From assembly GCF_030866765.1 (NCBI RefSeq), contig NZ_CP133017.1, positions 3,578,001-3,642,000 on the forward strand: a stretch of DNA of 64,000 nt, in the 5' to 3' direction. Below are positions 33,358 to 42,569 of the stretch, piece by piece. The position numbers and the translations under genes were made by a program. Origin of the DNA: Paenibacillus silvisoli (GTDB lineage: Bacteria; Bacillota; Bacilli; Paenibacillales; Paenibacillaceae). The notes beneath the pieces are model-generated. The model did no database searches and was not told where the DNA came from. It saw only the letters and a list, made by a program, of their open reading frames with translations. Positions within the stretch are counted from its first letter, which is position 1. Each line of letters begins with the position of its first letter.

Positions 33358-34794
33358 ATGTGGAAGCCGGATCGCGGCACTAAAAAGGCGCTTTATCAAC
33401 AGATCGCCGATCATCTCGAGCAGCGAATTTCGTACGGGGAATTCCCTCCCGGCAGTCTGCTCCCCTCGGAGCGGAAGCTAGCGGATCAGCTTGGCGTAAA
33501 TCGTAGTACCGTTATTTTGGCATTTGCCGAGCTTCGATCCATGGGGATTATCGACAGCCGCACCGGCAGCGGTACCCGAGTGAGCGCGACCAAATGGGGC
33601 GCGACGCCGCGAATTACCCCGAATTGGAGCCGATATGCCGAAGGCGGAAGCTTTCTTCCCAGCCTGCCGTTTATGAGACGGATTCGTGAGGCGCTCATCC
33701 AGCAGCCTTCCTTGATCGATTTCGCAAGCGGCGAGCTGGCTGCCGATTTGGCGCCGACCGAAGAAATCGCCCATTTAATGAGCGAAAATCAATATACGTC
33801 CTATTTGGGCTACGACAATCCGCAAGGATCGATGCCGCTTAGACAAGCGCTGGTCGACTATCTGGGGAAATACCGGCAAATTCGGACGACAGAATCATCC
33901 ATTCTGATCACTTCCGGCTCTCAGCAATCGTTATACTTAATTACGCAATGTCTTCTTTCCCCGGGTGATGCGGTGGCCATAGAAGATCCATCTTATAACT
34001 ACTCCCTCCCCATGTTTCAGTCGGCAGGCATTCGATTATTCCGGCTTCCGGTCGATTCACAGGGGAATCAGCCGGAGGAGATTCGCTCGTTGTTCAAGGA
34101 GCATCGGATTAAAATGGTGTTTCTGAACCCTAATTTTCAAAATCCCACCGGCACGGTGCTAAGCCATGAGCGTCGTCGGCAATTGCTTGAAATCGCCAGC
34201 GAACTTCGGCTTCCCGTCGTTGAAGATGATCCGTTCAGTTTGACCGCGTACGATGGCAATCCGCCTTCGCCTTTAAAGGCATCGGATTCCGTCGGGTCCA
34301 TCATCTACATCGGCTCGTTTTCAAAGATAGCCGCGTCCGGCTTGCGAGTCGGCTGGATGGTGGCTCCCCACTCCATTGTAAATCGCCTTGCCGATGCCAG
34401 ACAGCAGATGGATTTCGGGTTAAGCATCATCCCGCAGCAGGTAGCGGGGCAGTTTTTGCAATCCTCGCTTTTCGAGCCGCATTTGGAGCGGCTGCGCATG
34501 AAATTGAGATTCAAGCGGGATCTGACGATCGATGCGCTGAATAAGGAGCTTCCCGGCGAACTTACGTACACGGTCCCCGATGGCGGCTTGCATTTATGGT
34601 GCAGGTTAAACAGCGCGATTCAAGACGGCAGGCTCCTCGAGGAAACGATCAAACGAGGCGCCGTCTTCGTTCCGGGCAGCGTATACGGTTCGGACTCGGG
34701 CTTCGTCCGGTTCACGTTTGCAAGGCCTAAGACGGAAGAGATTGAACGGGGAATCTCTCTCTTTAGCGAAGCGTTCCGGCAGCTGCATGCTTAG
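33358..34794 (+). CDS. MocR-type GntR/aminotransferase fusion regulator
   Basis: 478 residues. The N-terminal GntR winged helix (LYQQIADHLEQRISYGEFPP, LPSERKLADQLGVNRSTVI) is joined to a fold-type I aminotransferase-like domain (about 110-478). The PLP lysine is in YIGSFSKIAASGLRVGW, and NPNFQNPTGTVLS is the conserved substrate/PLP loop. MocR proteins sense PLP or an amine and control nearby genes. ATG 33358 follows AAGGGGA by eight bases and is preferred to 33328. It probably regulates itself or the divergent exporter. A 15-bp perfect hairpin follows. Confidence 0.92.
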   Translation: MWKPDRGTKKALYQQIADHLEQRISYGEFPPGSLLPSERKLADQLGVNRSTVILAFAELRSMGIIDSRTGSGTRVSATKWGATPRITPNWSRYAEGGSFLPSLPFMRRIREALIQQPSLIDFASGELAADLAPTEEIAHLMSENQYTSYLGYDNPQGSMPLRQALVDYLGKYRQIRTTESSILITSGSQQSLYLITQCLLSPGDAVAIEDPSYNYSLPMFQSAGIRLFRLPVDSQGNQPEEIRSLFKEHRIKMVFLNPNFQNPTGTVLSHERRRQLLEIASELRLPVVEDDPFSLTAYDGNPPSPLKASDSVGSIIYIGSFSKIAASGLRVGWMVAPHSIVNRLADARQQMDFGLSIIPQQVAGQFLQSSLFEPHLERLRMKLRFKRDLTIDALNKELPGELTYTVPDGGLHLWCRLNSAIQDGRLLEETIKRGAVFVPGSVYGSDSGFVRFTFARPKTEEIERGISLFSEAFRQLHA

Positions 34795-34810
34795 TGTATC
34801 CCCCTAAATT

Positions 34811-34845
34811 AAGAACACCCGCAGGCATCCTGCGGGTGTTCTTGT
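34811..34845 (+). terminator. Terminator of the MocR gene
   Basis: A 15-bp perfect stem from AAGAACACCCGCAGG with a CAT loop; also able to stop the convergent microprotein operon. Confidence 0.85.
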
Positions 34846-34848
34846 CGA

Positions 34849-34953
34849 TTACTCGACATCTTTCTTGATCAGGTAGACAGCTCCGCCGCCAAGCACAATC
34901 GATCCCCCAATCATAACGAAAAATAATATCGCCATATAAAGGATATCTGTCAT
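34849..34953 (-). CDS. 34-aa single-span membrane microprotein
   Basis: MTDILYMAILFFVMIGG continues into SIVLGGGAVYLIKKDVE: one membrane helix of about 22 residues with a short N-terminus and a basic then acidic tail. GGAGGAG lies 7 bases before the ATG, which is much stronger than chance ORFs here. It starts 16 bp after the stop of the 45-aa gene, so the two form a tiny operon ending at the MocR terminator. Size and topology resemble small subunits or regulators of membrane complexes (KdpF, CydS, transporter accessory peptides), but no such complex is adjacent and I assign no function. Confidence 0.65.
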   Translation of the reverse strand: MTDILYMAILFFVMIGGSIVLGGGAVYLIKKDVE

Positions 34954-34969
34954 TTAGCCGCTCCTCCTT

Positions 34970-35107
34970 CTACAATCGTCCATCGGTTTCGTTGCCGCTG
35001 TCTTCCCATCTTCTCGAGTACGCTTTATTCGTCACCCATATCGTAATCCATGTCACTGCGATTGCGATTACTGCGGCGGCAATCCATACTCCGGCCGGTA
35101 CGCCCAT
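34970..35107 (-). CDS. 45-aa single-span membrane microprotein
   Basis: MGVPAGVWIAAAVIAIAVTW, then ITIWVTNKAYSRRWEDSGNE and a polar end. One membrane helix at about residues 6-26, with the positive end (KAYSRRW) in the cytosol. GGAGGGGG lies 7 bases before the ATG. It is first of the two-gene microprotein operon. Topology resembles small subunits of sodium-coupled transporters (MetS-like), but sequence identity to that family cannot be judged here. Confidence 0.65.
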   Translation of the reverse strand: MGVPAGVWIAAAVIAIAVTWITIWVTNKAYSRRWEDSGNETDGRL

Positions 35108-35226
35108 ATGTTGACCCCCTCCAGGTTAAAACCTGTTTATGAACGTATCATAATCGTGTTTCACCCGTTTGTAACCGTCCAATTCGGTACCGCTTTGACC
35201 ATCCAATTCAATTGCATGGACATGGA
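35108..35226. other. Upstream region of the microprotein operon
   Basis: A weak minus-strand promoter-like pair TTACAA and TATGAT (16-bp spacer) lies at about 35146-35173. No other structure seen. Confidence 0.3.
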
Positions 35227-35260
35227 AAGCCCCGATCATGTTCGGTCATGATCGGGGCTT
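35227..35260 (-). terminator. Terminator of the DUF3231 gene
   Basis: A 14-bp perfect stem from AAGCCCCGATCATG with a six-base loop. Its core CGATCATG is shared with the hairpin at 41236-41269. Confidence 0.85.
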
Positions 35261-35280
35261 AATTTGCTCATACGTCCGGC

Positions 35281-36330
35281 TTATTTAAGGCCTGCTAATG
35301 CATCGCGATCGGCCGCTTCCGGCGGCTGCTCCAGCCATTCATGCTCGATCAGAATATTCGCGCCGTCCTCGACGTAATCGCCGACCTGGATCAGGAAGCG
35401 TCCGTATTTCGCGGCGATATCATGTCTTGCGCTCAACGAAAGCGCGTTCGCGTAAGCTCGGATCCGCATCGTAAACATATCCAGCTTATGAAACAGCATG
35501 AGCTTATCGGAGAAAGGAGCGATCGTGGAGGTCGACACGAAATGATCCACGATTGGAGGCGAGGCCAGGTTCTCCCGCTCGAGGAACCGGTTGAACTGGG
35601 CATGATGCTTCTCCGCTATTTCTTTTCCCCGCACGAAGTACGCTTTAGCTTGGTCGGATCGAGCTACTTGGCTGAATGCAATAAGAACGGCTTTGCTCGT
35701 TGCCGTATTTTCGATATTGTCGTACAAATGGGTAATTTCCATCGCTTGAAGCGGCCTTATTTCCCCGAAAAAGCCGTTCAGATAGCTTTGCTTCCGGATA
35801 AATTCGACCCTTTTCGGATAAGGGGTATAAGGCGGCTTGGCCAATAACCCTTTTGCGATCATCCCTTCGTTGACCTGGTTCATCAAATCGAGCGCTTGCG
35901 TGACGCATTGAGTGAAGAAGGAGCGGATATCGGGTCGAGTGACTAACGGTACCGCAATGGAATACATGCTTAACGCGGCTTTGCCCAAATATTTGAGATA
36001 ATGCAGGTAAAAGTCGTCCGCGAACAAGCGCGGAGCCCCTGCAACGAGATCATCCTCCATCGTAAATCCAATCGGAATCGGGAAATTCTCTTTGGTCATT
36101 ATTTCTTGGATCGTCTGGACGAACTGATGGGAGAGGCTCAGAGCTTGCGTAACAATTTCTTTGATAAGCGGATCTTCAACATGCTCACTCATATGGGTTA
36201 ATACGCAAATCGCCATCGTGTTCCCCATATAGGTGGCCCAAAGCTTGCCTTGCTCAGCTGAAGTTAACGTCTCGAGAGAATCACTGGCCGGATTGATTCC
36301 GGCTGCAGCAATCGGTTTAATAAATTTCAT
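35281..36330 (-). CDS. DUF3231 family protein
   Basis: 349 residues composed of two similar all-helical halves (about 10-165 and 180-345). Each has the family pattern of a His-containing helix (CVLTHMSEHVEDP; IEKHH-like AEKHHAQFNRFLER), reminiscent of a ferritin-like four-helix bundle. DUF3231 proteins are widespread in spore formers, and their role is not established. ATG 36330 follows GGTGGAG by six bases; the upstream GTG at 36342 overlaps that site. It is a single gene between a histidine kinase and the microprotein operon. Confidence 0.85.
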   Translation of the reverse strand: MKFIKPIAAAGINPASDSLETLTSAEQGKLWATYMGNTMAICVLTHMSEHVEDPLIKEIVTQALSLSHQFVQTIQEIMTKENFPIPIGFTMEDDLVAGAPRLFADDFYLHYLKYLGKAALSMYSIAVPLVTRPDIRSFFTQCVTQALDLMNQVNEGMIAKGLLAKPPYTPYPKRVEFIRKQSYLNGFFGEIRPLQAMEITHLYDNIENTATSKAVLIAFSQVARSDQAKAYFVRGKEIAEKHHAQFNRFLERENLASPPIVDHFVSTSTIAPFSDKLMLFHKLDMFTMRIRAYANALSLSARHDIAAKYGRFLIQVGDYVEDGANILIEHEWLEQPPEAADRDALAGLK

Positions 36331-36418
36331 TCTTGTCTCCACCTAAATAAGTTTACATTAATATATCCGTTTGCCGTTGATTCATACGACTTACGACTTA
36401 TTTAGGAGGCTTGATTCT

Positions 36419-38047
36419 CTATTCCAGCGGCAGTCTGATCTCGATCAACGTGCCTTCATTCACTTTGCTTGCATACGTAATCGTGCCGTGATGCTGTTTA
36501 ATGATCTTATGACAGATCATGAGCCCAAGACCGGTACCCTTCTCTTTCAAGCTATAGAAGGGCTGGCCCAGACGGTGAATCAGTTCATCCGGAATCCCGC
36601 AGCCTTGATCTTGAACGGTAATCAGGCACTGCCCTTCGGCTTCTTTCCGCAGACGGATGAATATGACGCCGCCTTTCGGCATAGCCTCGATGGCGTTCTT
36701 TAAAATATTGAGAAAGACTTGCTTTAACTGATTTTTTTCGCAAATAACCGGGAAGGCTGTTTCCTCTTCAAAGCTGCACTTGAACTCGATATTGTTCATA
36801 TTGGTCTGGGGAGTCAGGAACTCCACCGTATACGCAATGAGTTCTTGCACGTCCGTACGGGTAAGCTGAACCGCCTGAGGCTTGGCCATCGAAAGCAGCT
36901 CGCTAGTAATCGTTTCGATGCGTTCCAGCTCATCCAGGAGCAGATCGCCGTGCTTGACCGCTTGATTCTCTTTATTGTAAATCTGTAAAAAGCCTTTAAT
37001 GGTCGTAAGGGGATTTCGTATTTCATGCGCCACTCCGGCCGCCAGCTCGCCGATAATGGAGAGCTTCTCCGATTGGAGCAGAATTTCTTCCGCCTTCTTG
37101 CGCTCGGAAATGTCCCGGCTGATCATGACGATATGTTCAATCCCTTTGCTCTCCGTCTTAACCGGCCTGCACAGCGATTCGAACGCGATCCATTGCCCTT
37201 CTTTGTGCTTGAATCGAATTTCCACGGAGGCGCTCGTTTCTTTATGATCAAACAGCTTCTCGATCAAGCTTCGAAATTTGCCTTCATCGTCCGGATGGAG
37301 GATCGTACAAAGCGCTTTTCCTTCCAATTCATAAGTTCGATAACCCAAGACGAACTCATGGGACGGGGAAAAATAGCTGCCGGAATAATCTTTATCGATC
37401 AACAAGATAAGGTCCGATGTATGGTTCGCGATCAGCCGATACTTGGATTCGCTGGCTTCCAAAGTCTTCTCCATGTAATTGCGTTCCCTAATGATTCGTC
37501 TTAGCCGCTCATGGGATTCAATAAGCAAGCTGCCTATGGTGACGCCTAGCAGGACAAACAGCATATATTGCAGATGAAAGAACGGTTTATCGACTAGAAT
37601 ACGGAACGTAAATAGGATAAAAACATAAAGCACCAGATAGGTGCCCATTAAAGCCGCGCTTCGTTTAAACGGAGCCATCCGTTTTACGATCCATTCATGC
37701 ATGACGGTGAAAACAATCATGATGATGGCCCAACCGATGATCGCAGGCGCCCAATTTCCGCTCGCAAACAGCCTCGTTAATAAGGCAAAGAAACCGGTAA
37801 TAAAACCGGCTACCGGCCCCAGGTAAGCGTATACGAGAATGACAGGCGCATATCGGATGTCGTACGAATAGCCTTGCTGCTTAACCGACAGAATGACGAG
37901 GATAACGGAAACGAGACCTCCATAGAGACCGATCCAAAGGTGCGATTGTTTAAGCGGTTTACGATCCATGAATGAACCGATGACTAACGGCGTACTAATC
38001 AATAGCGAAAATATCGATAAATTAACAACATAGTCAAAAAGGAGCAT
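36419..38047 (-). CDS. Membrane-bound PAS histidine kinase (sporulation-kinase-like)
   Basis: 542 residues. Five or six N-terminal membrane helices (about 5-175) resemble the 5TM-5TMR-LYT sensor. A PAS domain follows at about 200-325 (YRLIANHTSDLILLIDKDYS; SRDISERKKAEE). The HisKA box is GELAAGVAHEIRNPLTTIKG and the ATPase has NAIEAMPKGG, DQGCGIPDELI and GTGLGLMICHKII. The overall arrangement is that of KinB-like kinases that feed the Spo0F/Spo0A phosphorelay. There is no adjacent response regulator, consistent with a phosphorelay input. The signal is unknown. Confidence 0.9.
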   Translation of the reverse strand: MLLFDYVVNLSIFSLLISTPLVIGSFMDRKPLKQSHLWIGLYGGLVSVILVILSVKQQGYSYDIRYAPVILVYAYLGPVAGFITGFFALLTRLFASGNWAPAIIGWAIIMIVFTVMHEWIVKRMAPFKRSAALMGTYLVLYVFILFTFRILVDKPFFHLQYMLFVLLGVTIGSLLIESHERLRRIIRERNYMEKTLEASESKYRLIANHTSDLILLIDKDYSGSYFSPSHEFVLGYRTYELEGKALCTILHPDDEGKFRSLIEKLFDHKETSASVEIRFKHKEGQWIAFESLCRPVKTESKGIEHIVMISRDISERKKAEEILLQSEKLSIIGELAAGVAHEIRNPLTTIKGFLQIYNKENQAVKHGDLLLDELERIETITSELLSMAKPQAVQLTRTDVQELIAYTVEFLTPQTNMNNIEFKCSFEEETAFPVICEKNQLKQVFLNILKNAIEAMPKGGVIFIRLRKEAEGQCLITVQDQGCGIPDELIHRLGQPFYSLKEKGTGLGLMICHKIIKQHHGTITYASKVNEGTLIEIRLPLE

Positions 38048-38149
38048 CGCCTACACCTGCACTTCGTTGTTCTAGTAAATATTCCTATCTATCATAAACC
38101 ACAACGATCGCGATTACTATGTGAACTTTATTCAAAAAATGGATCCAAA

Positions 38150-38180
38150 TAAAGAAAAAGTCCGTGGGTTCCACGGACTT
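38150..38180 (-). terminator. Terminator of the patatin gene
   Basis: AAGTCCGTGG and CCACGGACTT across a three-base loop, with TTTTTCTTT following on the minus strand. Confidence 0.85.
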
Positions 38181-38219
38181 CATACGGTTCCTATTCTTGT
38201 CGCTTTGCGAATAATCACT

Positions 38220-40514
38220 TTATAGAAGCCGTGCCGCTCCCTTAACAACGGCCGTAACGATACGCAGCGTTCCGATAGTCGCCCGTATGAATATTCCTTT
38301 ATTGCGATTGCGCGCGTACCGGCTCAAGGCGATCAAGTAGTTGTCTACGCTCGCCACGATGATTTTCGCTTTTACCGCGAAACGCAAATCTTTCCAGGAC
38401 TCGCTTCCGACCTTATATTCCTTTTCGAAAAATTGCTTGAGCAGCTTGATTTGTTCTTCTGGAGGCTTCCCGCAAAGCTCAAGTTCGCGGAACTTCGCGT
38501 ATAATGCCTCGTCCACCAACGGCAATTCTTCTTCGGCGATCGCGAGAAGGCGTTCCGCCCGCGCTATCAAGACACGCGCTTTCCAATCCTCTGAATCCAT
38601 TGCGTGAGTCTTGTACGATTGAAACAGCCGCTCGATTAAAATATCCGCCGTATCCATTCGTCCCCACATCATATCGTTTACCCGCCACTTCCTGTTCAAA
38701 AAAGCGGCAAATGCGCCTAAATCTTTGCCGACCAGCTTGTCGTCGCCGTTCGTTACGATCGTCTTCGTATCCGAAGCGCTAATACGCAAAAGCTCAATTC
38801 GGCTCAGCTCGCCTTCTTGGCCGATGCTCAGCGGGAACAAAAAGATATCCAAGGAGAGAAATCCGCGCATCGCTTTTTTTAGATCGCCGATCTTGGAAAC
38901 GACGTAGCTATCCTTCTGCAGCCGATCCAAATACCCGTTCAAGGATTGGTGCATGTAATCGACGATAGTGGCAGCATCCGCGGATGTAGGCTGAAGATAG
39001 AAACGTTTGATCGCTTCCGCGAGCCGTGGATGATACGGCTTGTCCTTGAAGTCATTCCACCACGTCCACTCCAGCTGGCGCAGCTCTTCCACGATCTCCC
39101 ACATTCGATTCTTGTCCTTAAGAAGCATTGGAAGTCGGCTATCATCATCCGGCATTTCTTGCAGCGTTCGATTGATTTTTTGAATATGCGAATGGACAAA
39201 GCGAACGCAAAACGCGACATCTGCGAGCCGGTTGTCGGCAATCAGGGTGCGAAGATCACCGTTCGTTATTTGATCGACCTCGAACGACTTGATGGTCTTC
39301 ATGGCAAGGTGATCAGATGGAATCAGTTTGCCGTCGGTGGAATAGCGATGCATGTACGTTTGGAGGTTGTCCGCCAGAGACTTTTTCCATTGCGACTTCC
39401 GCAAGCTGCAATACGGCAAAAACGAGGGCAGCTGTTCGGCATCCGCCGTACCGTCAGCCAAATCAATCCCATCGAACGCTTGTATGACGGCTTCCACTTG
39501 CGCCCGGCGGTCTTCAATCGCCTTCAAATGCTTGTAAATAGATTGATACCGCGGAATGGAGACGAGGCTGGTCGCCGCTTCCATTATGGTCGGAACCTTC
39601 TCGTACTGATCGGCGAACGTATCCGTGGGGACCGGATCGATAAATAACAGCCAACGGTCCACTTTGCGATCGGCAGAACGATGGAATAGCGTGTTCAGCA
39701 CCGGAGCAAACGGCTTATTGTCGGACAGCAGCCCGTCATGAAGATAGATTGCATCCCTATTGTCGACATTGGTTTTGCCGCCATACACCTCCGCGTTCGT
39801 GAACGAAACTTCCGGAAATACGGTCGGAATCGCCGAAGTCGCTCTCGATATTCGCGAAAGGGCATCGTTTTGATCAGGGGAGAAATCGTTTTGATCATAT
39901 CCTCTTTCCTCGTTCGGTCCGTACTTCTTCCGGTATTTCTTTTGAAACATGACGTCGTGCGTGTACTCTTTGATCTCGTTGCCTTTGTCGTCCTTGACGA
40001 GCCACCTCCGCCCTTTGATGTCGCTCGCCGAGACGAACAGGTCGAGAATGCTTACTTGATCGCGCCGATTCGATGCGATTTCGTTAGGGGTATCTCCACC
40101 CGTTTGCTCGTCCATGATGCGGAAGCATCTTTTTAGCTTGCCGAGCATGAACTCGCCATTTAACAGCGTATCCGGCTTTTTTCCTTGAAAATCGAGCAAG
40201 GTTTGAAGGTCTGCCGCTTCTCTCCACAAATTTTTGATTTCCTCGACGTCCAGATCGGCTCCCGTTGCCAACGCCTTGGCAAGAAGCACGCCATTAATGC
40301 CTCCTGCGGAATTGCCCGCAATAATGTCGATGGCGATTTCCGCGTTCATTTCTTTCAGCAAATCGGCATAGGGATTGTTTATCGCGTCGCATTGATCGCC
40401 TCTCCTCGCTCGCATGGCCATTAGCAGCTCTTGCACGAATCCGTTCATGTATACGGAAAGCGATACGCCTCCGTACAGAACAATGGCCAAACGGATTTCC
40501 TTGGTTACGCTCAT
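38220..40514 (-). CDS. Patatin-like phospholipase family protein (long form)
   Basis: 764 residues. The patatin domain carries the oxyanion segment IVLYGGVSLSVYMNGFVQEL, the nucleophile elbow IAGNSAGGINGVLL (GxSxG) and the dyad aspartate in IYLHDGLLSDNKPF (DG). In this long family the catalytic core is interrupted by insertions and followed by a large helical region (about 330-764), ending in a weakly hydrophobic, basic tail. It probably deacylates lipids at the membrane. ATG 40514 is preferred over 40520 because AGAGGG is better spaced. A perfect 10-bp inverted repeat lies 33 bp upstream and may regulate it. Confidence 0.88.
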   Translation of the reverse strand: MSVTKEIRLAIVLYGGVSLSVYMNGFVQELLMAMRARRGDQCDAINNPYADLLKEMNAEIAIDIIAGNSAGGINGVLLAKALATGADLDVEEIKNLWREAADLQTLLDFQGKKPDTLLNGEFMLGKLKRCFRIMDEQTGGDTPNEIASNRRDQVSILDLFVSASDIKGRRWLVKDDKGNEIKEYTHDVMFQKKYRKKYGPNEERGYDQNDFSPDQNDALSRISRATSAIPTVFPEVSFTNAEVYGGKTNVDNRDAIYLHDGLLSDNKPFAPVLNTLFHRSADRKVDRWLLFIDPVPTDTFADQYEKVPTIMEAATSLVSIPRYQSIYKHLKAIEDRRAQVEAVIQAFDGIDLADGTADAEQLPSFLPYCSLRKSQWKKSLADNLQTYMHRYSTDGKLIPSDHLAMKTIKSFEVDQITNGDLRTLIADNRLADVAFCVRFVHSHIQKINRTLQEMPDDDSRLPMLLKDKNRMWEIVEELRQLEWTWWNDFKDKPYHPRLAEAIKRFYLQPTSADAATIVDYMHQSLNGYLDRLQKDSYVVSKIGDLKKAMRGFLSLDIFLFPLSIGQEGELSRIELLRISASDTKTIVTNGDDKLVGKDLGAFAAFLNRKWRVNDMMWGRMDTADILIERLFQSYKTHAMDSEDWKARVLIARAERLLAIAEEELPLVDEALYAKFRELELCGKPPEEQIKLLKQFFEKEYKVGSESWKDLRFAVKAKIIVASVDNYLIALSRYARNRNKGIFIRATIGTLRIVTAVVKGAARLL

Positions 40515-40520
40515 CTTCAT

Positions 40521-40826
40521 CCCTCTTCACGTTTTGGGTTATGAAAAGATACATTTGTTTACTTTTATGATACGAAATGTATCTGGATTCGTGAAGTGGG
40601 GTGGAAAAATTTAATGGGCAATAGCATACGATCGAAAATCGCTGCTTTAGCGGCAACAGTTTTGGGTATATAAATAAAATGGTTCCGATTTATATGTCTA
40701 GAAGTACATATGTTCTCGTTTTTTTTATTTACTAATAAATAATAAACTGACCGCTTTCGTGATCCAGTCACTTCCAATGCACGTTGCGGCGTAATATGTT
40801 TTAATATACCAAAGGAGTGTGATTCA
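40521..40826. other. Divergent region between patatin and CBS genes
   Basis: It holds the inverted repeat at 40547-40584, a second short dyad (ATATGT/ACATAT near 40692-40711) and an AT-rich tract near 40730-40745. I see no further gene or riboswitch. Confidence 0.5.
40547..40584. promoter_or_regulatory. 10-bp inverted repeat upstream of patatin
   Basis: AGATACATTT (40547-40556) and AAATGTATCT (40575-40584) are perfect complements with an 18-bp spacer, close to the expected patatin promoter. Confidence 0.5.
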
Positions 40827-41231
40827 GTGGACATCCAATCGTTTTTATATCCCAAGGAAGAGGTGGCTTATCTTAAGACATCCTCCAATATGAAGGAAGC
40901 CTTGGACAAATTAGAGGCGAGCCACTATTCGGCCATTCCTATCTTGGATGACAATGGCTTGTATTTTGGAACGCTGTCCGAAGGAGATTTACTGTGGAAG
41001 CTGAAAGCCACGCCCGGCCTCGGCTTTGATAATATGCACGAAATTTCGGTGATCGCCATCAAAAAAAGGATGAAAATCGAATGCGTCGAAATCGGTGCCG
41101 ATCTGGACGATATGCTGGCGCTGGCGGCTGACCAAAACTTCGTTCCCGTCGTTGACGACAACCGCGTATTCCTCGGCATTATTCGCCGCAAAGACATCAT
41201 TGCCTACTATACCCGTAATATTGTGGATTAA
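40827..41231 (+). CDS. Two-CBS-domain protein
   Basis: 134 residues with GTG start, AAAGGAG 9 bases before. Two CBS repeats are visible: MKEALDKLEASHYSAIPILD with YFGTLSEGDLLW, and DDMLALAADQNFVPVVDDNR with FLGIIRRKDIIAYY. A stand-alone CBS pair forms a Bateman module that binds adenosine nucleotides and often reports energy state or cyclic dinucleotides. No effector domain is attached, so it must act through a partner. It is monocistronic with a strong terminator. Confidence 0.9.
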   Translation: MDIQSFLYPKEEVAYLKTSSNMKEALDKLEASHYSAIPILDDNGLYFGTLSEGDLLWKLKATPGLGFDNMHEISVIAIKKRMKIECVEIGADLDDMLALAADQNFVPVVDDNRVFLGIIRRKDIIAYYTRNIVD

Positions 41232-41235
41232 TTGG

Positions 41236-41272
41236 AAAGACCCGATCATGAGGACATGATCGGGTCTTTATT
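41236..41272. terminator. Bidirectional terminator between CBS and VanZ-RDD genes
   Basis: A 15-bp perfect stem AAAGACCCGATCATG with loop AGGA and T-run on the plus strand. It overlaps the stop codon region of the VanZ-RDD gene. Confidence 0.85.
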
Positions 41273-42395
41273 TTTCGGCGTTCTTACCACTGGCTGCCTT
41301 CACCGGTTTCTGAGTAATGATGTGGCCCGTAGCGCTGTGCCGTTCGTAGAACAGCTTTCGCTTTCGGTTAAACAGGCACATGACGAGATGTATGCCGAAG
41401 ACGGCGTTGATCGCGAACACAACCAATAGTAACGGCAATATGGCAATCGAGCCGCCTCCCCCACGCGCGCCAATGCTGATCATAAGAGCGTTTACTCCCC
41501 CGACGACGCCATACAGCAGGCCGTACCGGATCAGCAGCTCGCGCAGCTGGAGCCTGCTGCCGGTGCCGCGTACGCGAATGCGGACGAACCATTTGCCGAG
41601 CGTCTGTCCATTGCTGACATAAGGCAGGACGATGAAGTAGGCCGCGATTGCGATGACGTACGGCACCGGAACATGCAAGACCGCAAGCACCGCAATGACC
41701 GGGTTCACCACGAACCAATCCAGCAAGAGCGCCAGCCCGCGGCGGGTGTAGGATACTCGTTTTGCCGCCAAATCGACGTATTCGTCAAGCTTGTCGATGC
41801 GCGGCAATCGCGACGAGAGCCAGTCGGCGGCTAGAAAGCCCAGCATTCCGCCGATTGTGTTCGTCATCGCGTCATCGACGTCGAACAGCCGGTACGGATA
41901 GTCGTAGATGCCGTATATACCGGTCACCTGCGTTATTTCAAAGAAGAGCGAGAGCCCGAAGGTCAACAGCAGACACTTCAGCCAGCCGGTTCGGAAATAA
42001 TAGCGCAGGAACATGCCGAAAGGCACGGTCAGAAGCACGTTAAAGGCGACCTGCAGCACCGCCCTCTCTTTCACCAGACGGAGGTACGTCGAAGGCTGCT
42101 CCCAGGCGACGCCGGTCTCCCTCAGGATGTCGACGACAAAATGAAACGGAACCCACTGTGCATATGAAGCAGCCGACGGAGGCTCGTTGTGGACGCTCGG
42201 CGGGAGCGGCAGCAGAATCAGGTACACCGCGTTCATGATGTACAGCAGAAATAAATAGAGCAGCAGCGCCCGGTACTTGTTGATGTACCCATGCCTCCGG
42301 TATTGCACGAGCAGGAACGGAAGCGTAAATACCAAAGCCGCGACCGGAAAACTCAGAAACGCATACGAGATCGGAAATAAGTAAAACGTCAGCAT
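41268..42395 (-). CDS. VanZ-RDD fusion membrane protein
   Basis: 375 residues. The N-terminal VanZ-like domain has about five helices (VPFHFVVDILRET, VAFNVLLTVPFGMFLRYYF, FEITQVTGIYGIYDYPYRLF, DVDDAMTNTIGGMLGF). The C-terminal RDD domain (about 215-345) holds RRGLALLLDWFVVNPVI, NGQTLGKWFVRIRV and three more helices. VanZ-like proteins affect resistance to teicoplanin or lipoglycopeptides, and RDD domains may transport ions. The fusion is seen in several Firmicutes; its role is not established. It is single-gene, with GC-rich codon use. Confidence 0.88.
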   Translation of the reverse strand: MLTFYLFPISYAFLSFPVAALVFTLPFLLVQYRRHGYINKYRALLLYLFLLYIMNAVYLILLPLPPSVHNEPPSAASYAQWVPFHFVVDILRETGVAWEQPSTYLRLVKERAVLQVAFNVLLTVPFGMFLRYYFRTGWLKCLLLTFGLSLFFEITQVTGIYGIYDYPYRLFDVDDAMTNTIGGMLGFLAADWLSSRLPRIDKLDEYVDLAAKRVSYTRRGLALLLDWFVVNPVIAVLAVLHVPVPYVIAIAAYFIVLPYVSNGQTLGKWFVRIRVRGTGSRLQLRELLIRYGLLYGVVGGVNALMISIGARGGGGSIAILPLLLVVFAINAVFGIHLVMCLFNRKRKLFYERHSATGHIITQKPVKAASGKNAEK

Positions 42396-42569
42396 ACGGA
42401 CACCTTCCGCTCGGAACGGACTTCAACCGCGCCGGTTCAAAGTTTGTTTTACCCCTATTTTACCCCAAACACAGACTATTGTCAGATGACTGGAAAGAGC
42501 GCATACTAACATTTACATGTTTATTCTATGCGCTAAACCATTCAATCTGTTAGGAAGTGAATCGTCCAC

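Noticed and set aside
34849-35107. KdpF or cytochrome bd small subunit
   Set aside because: No kdp or cyd genes are nearby and the sequences do not show their conserved residues.
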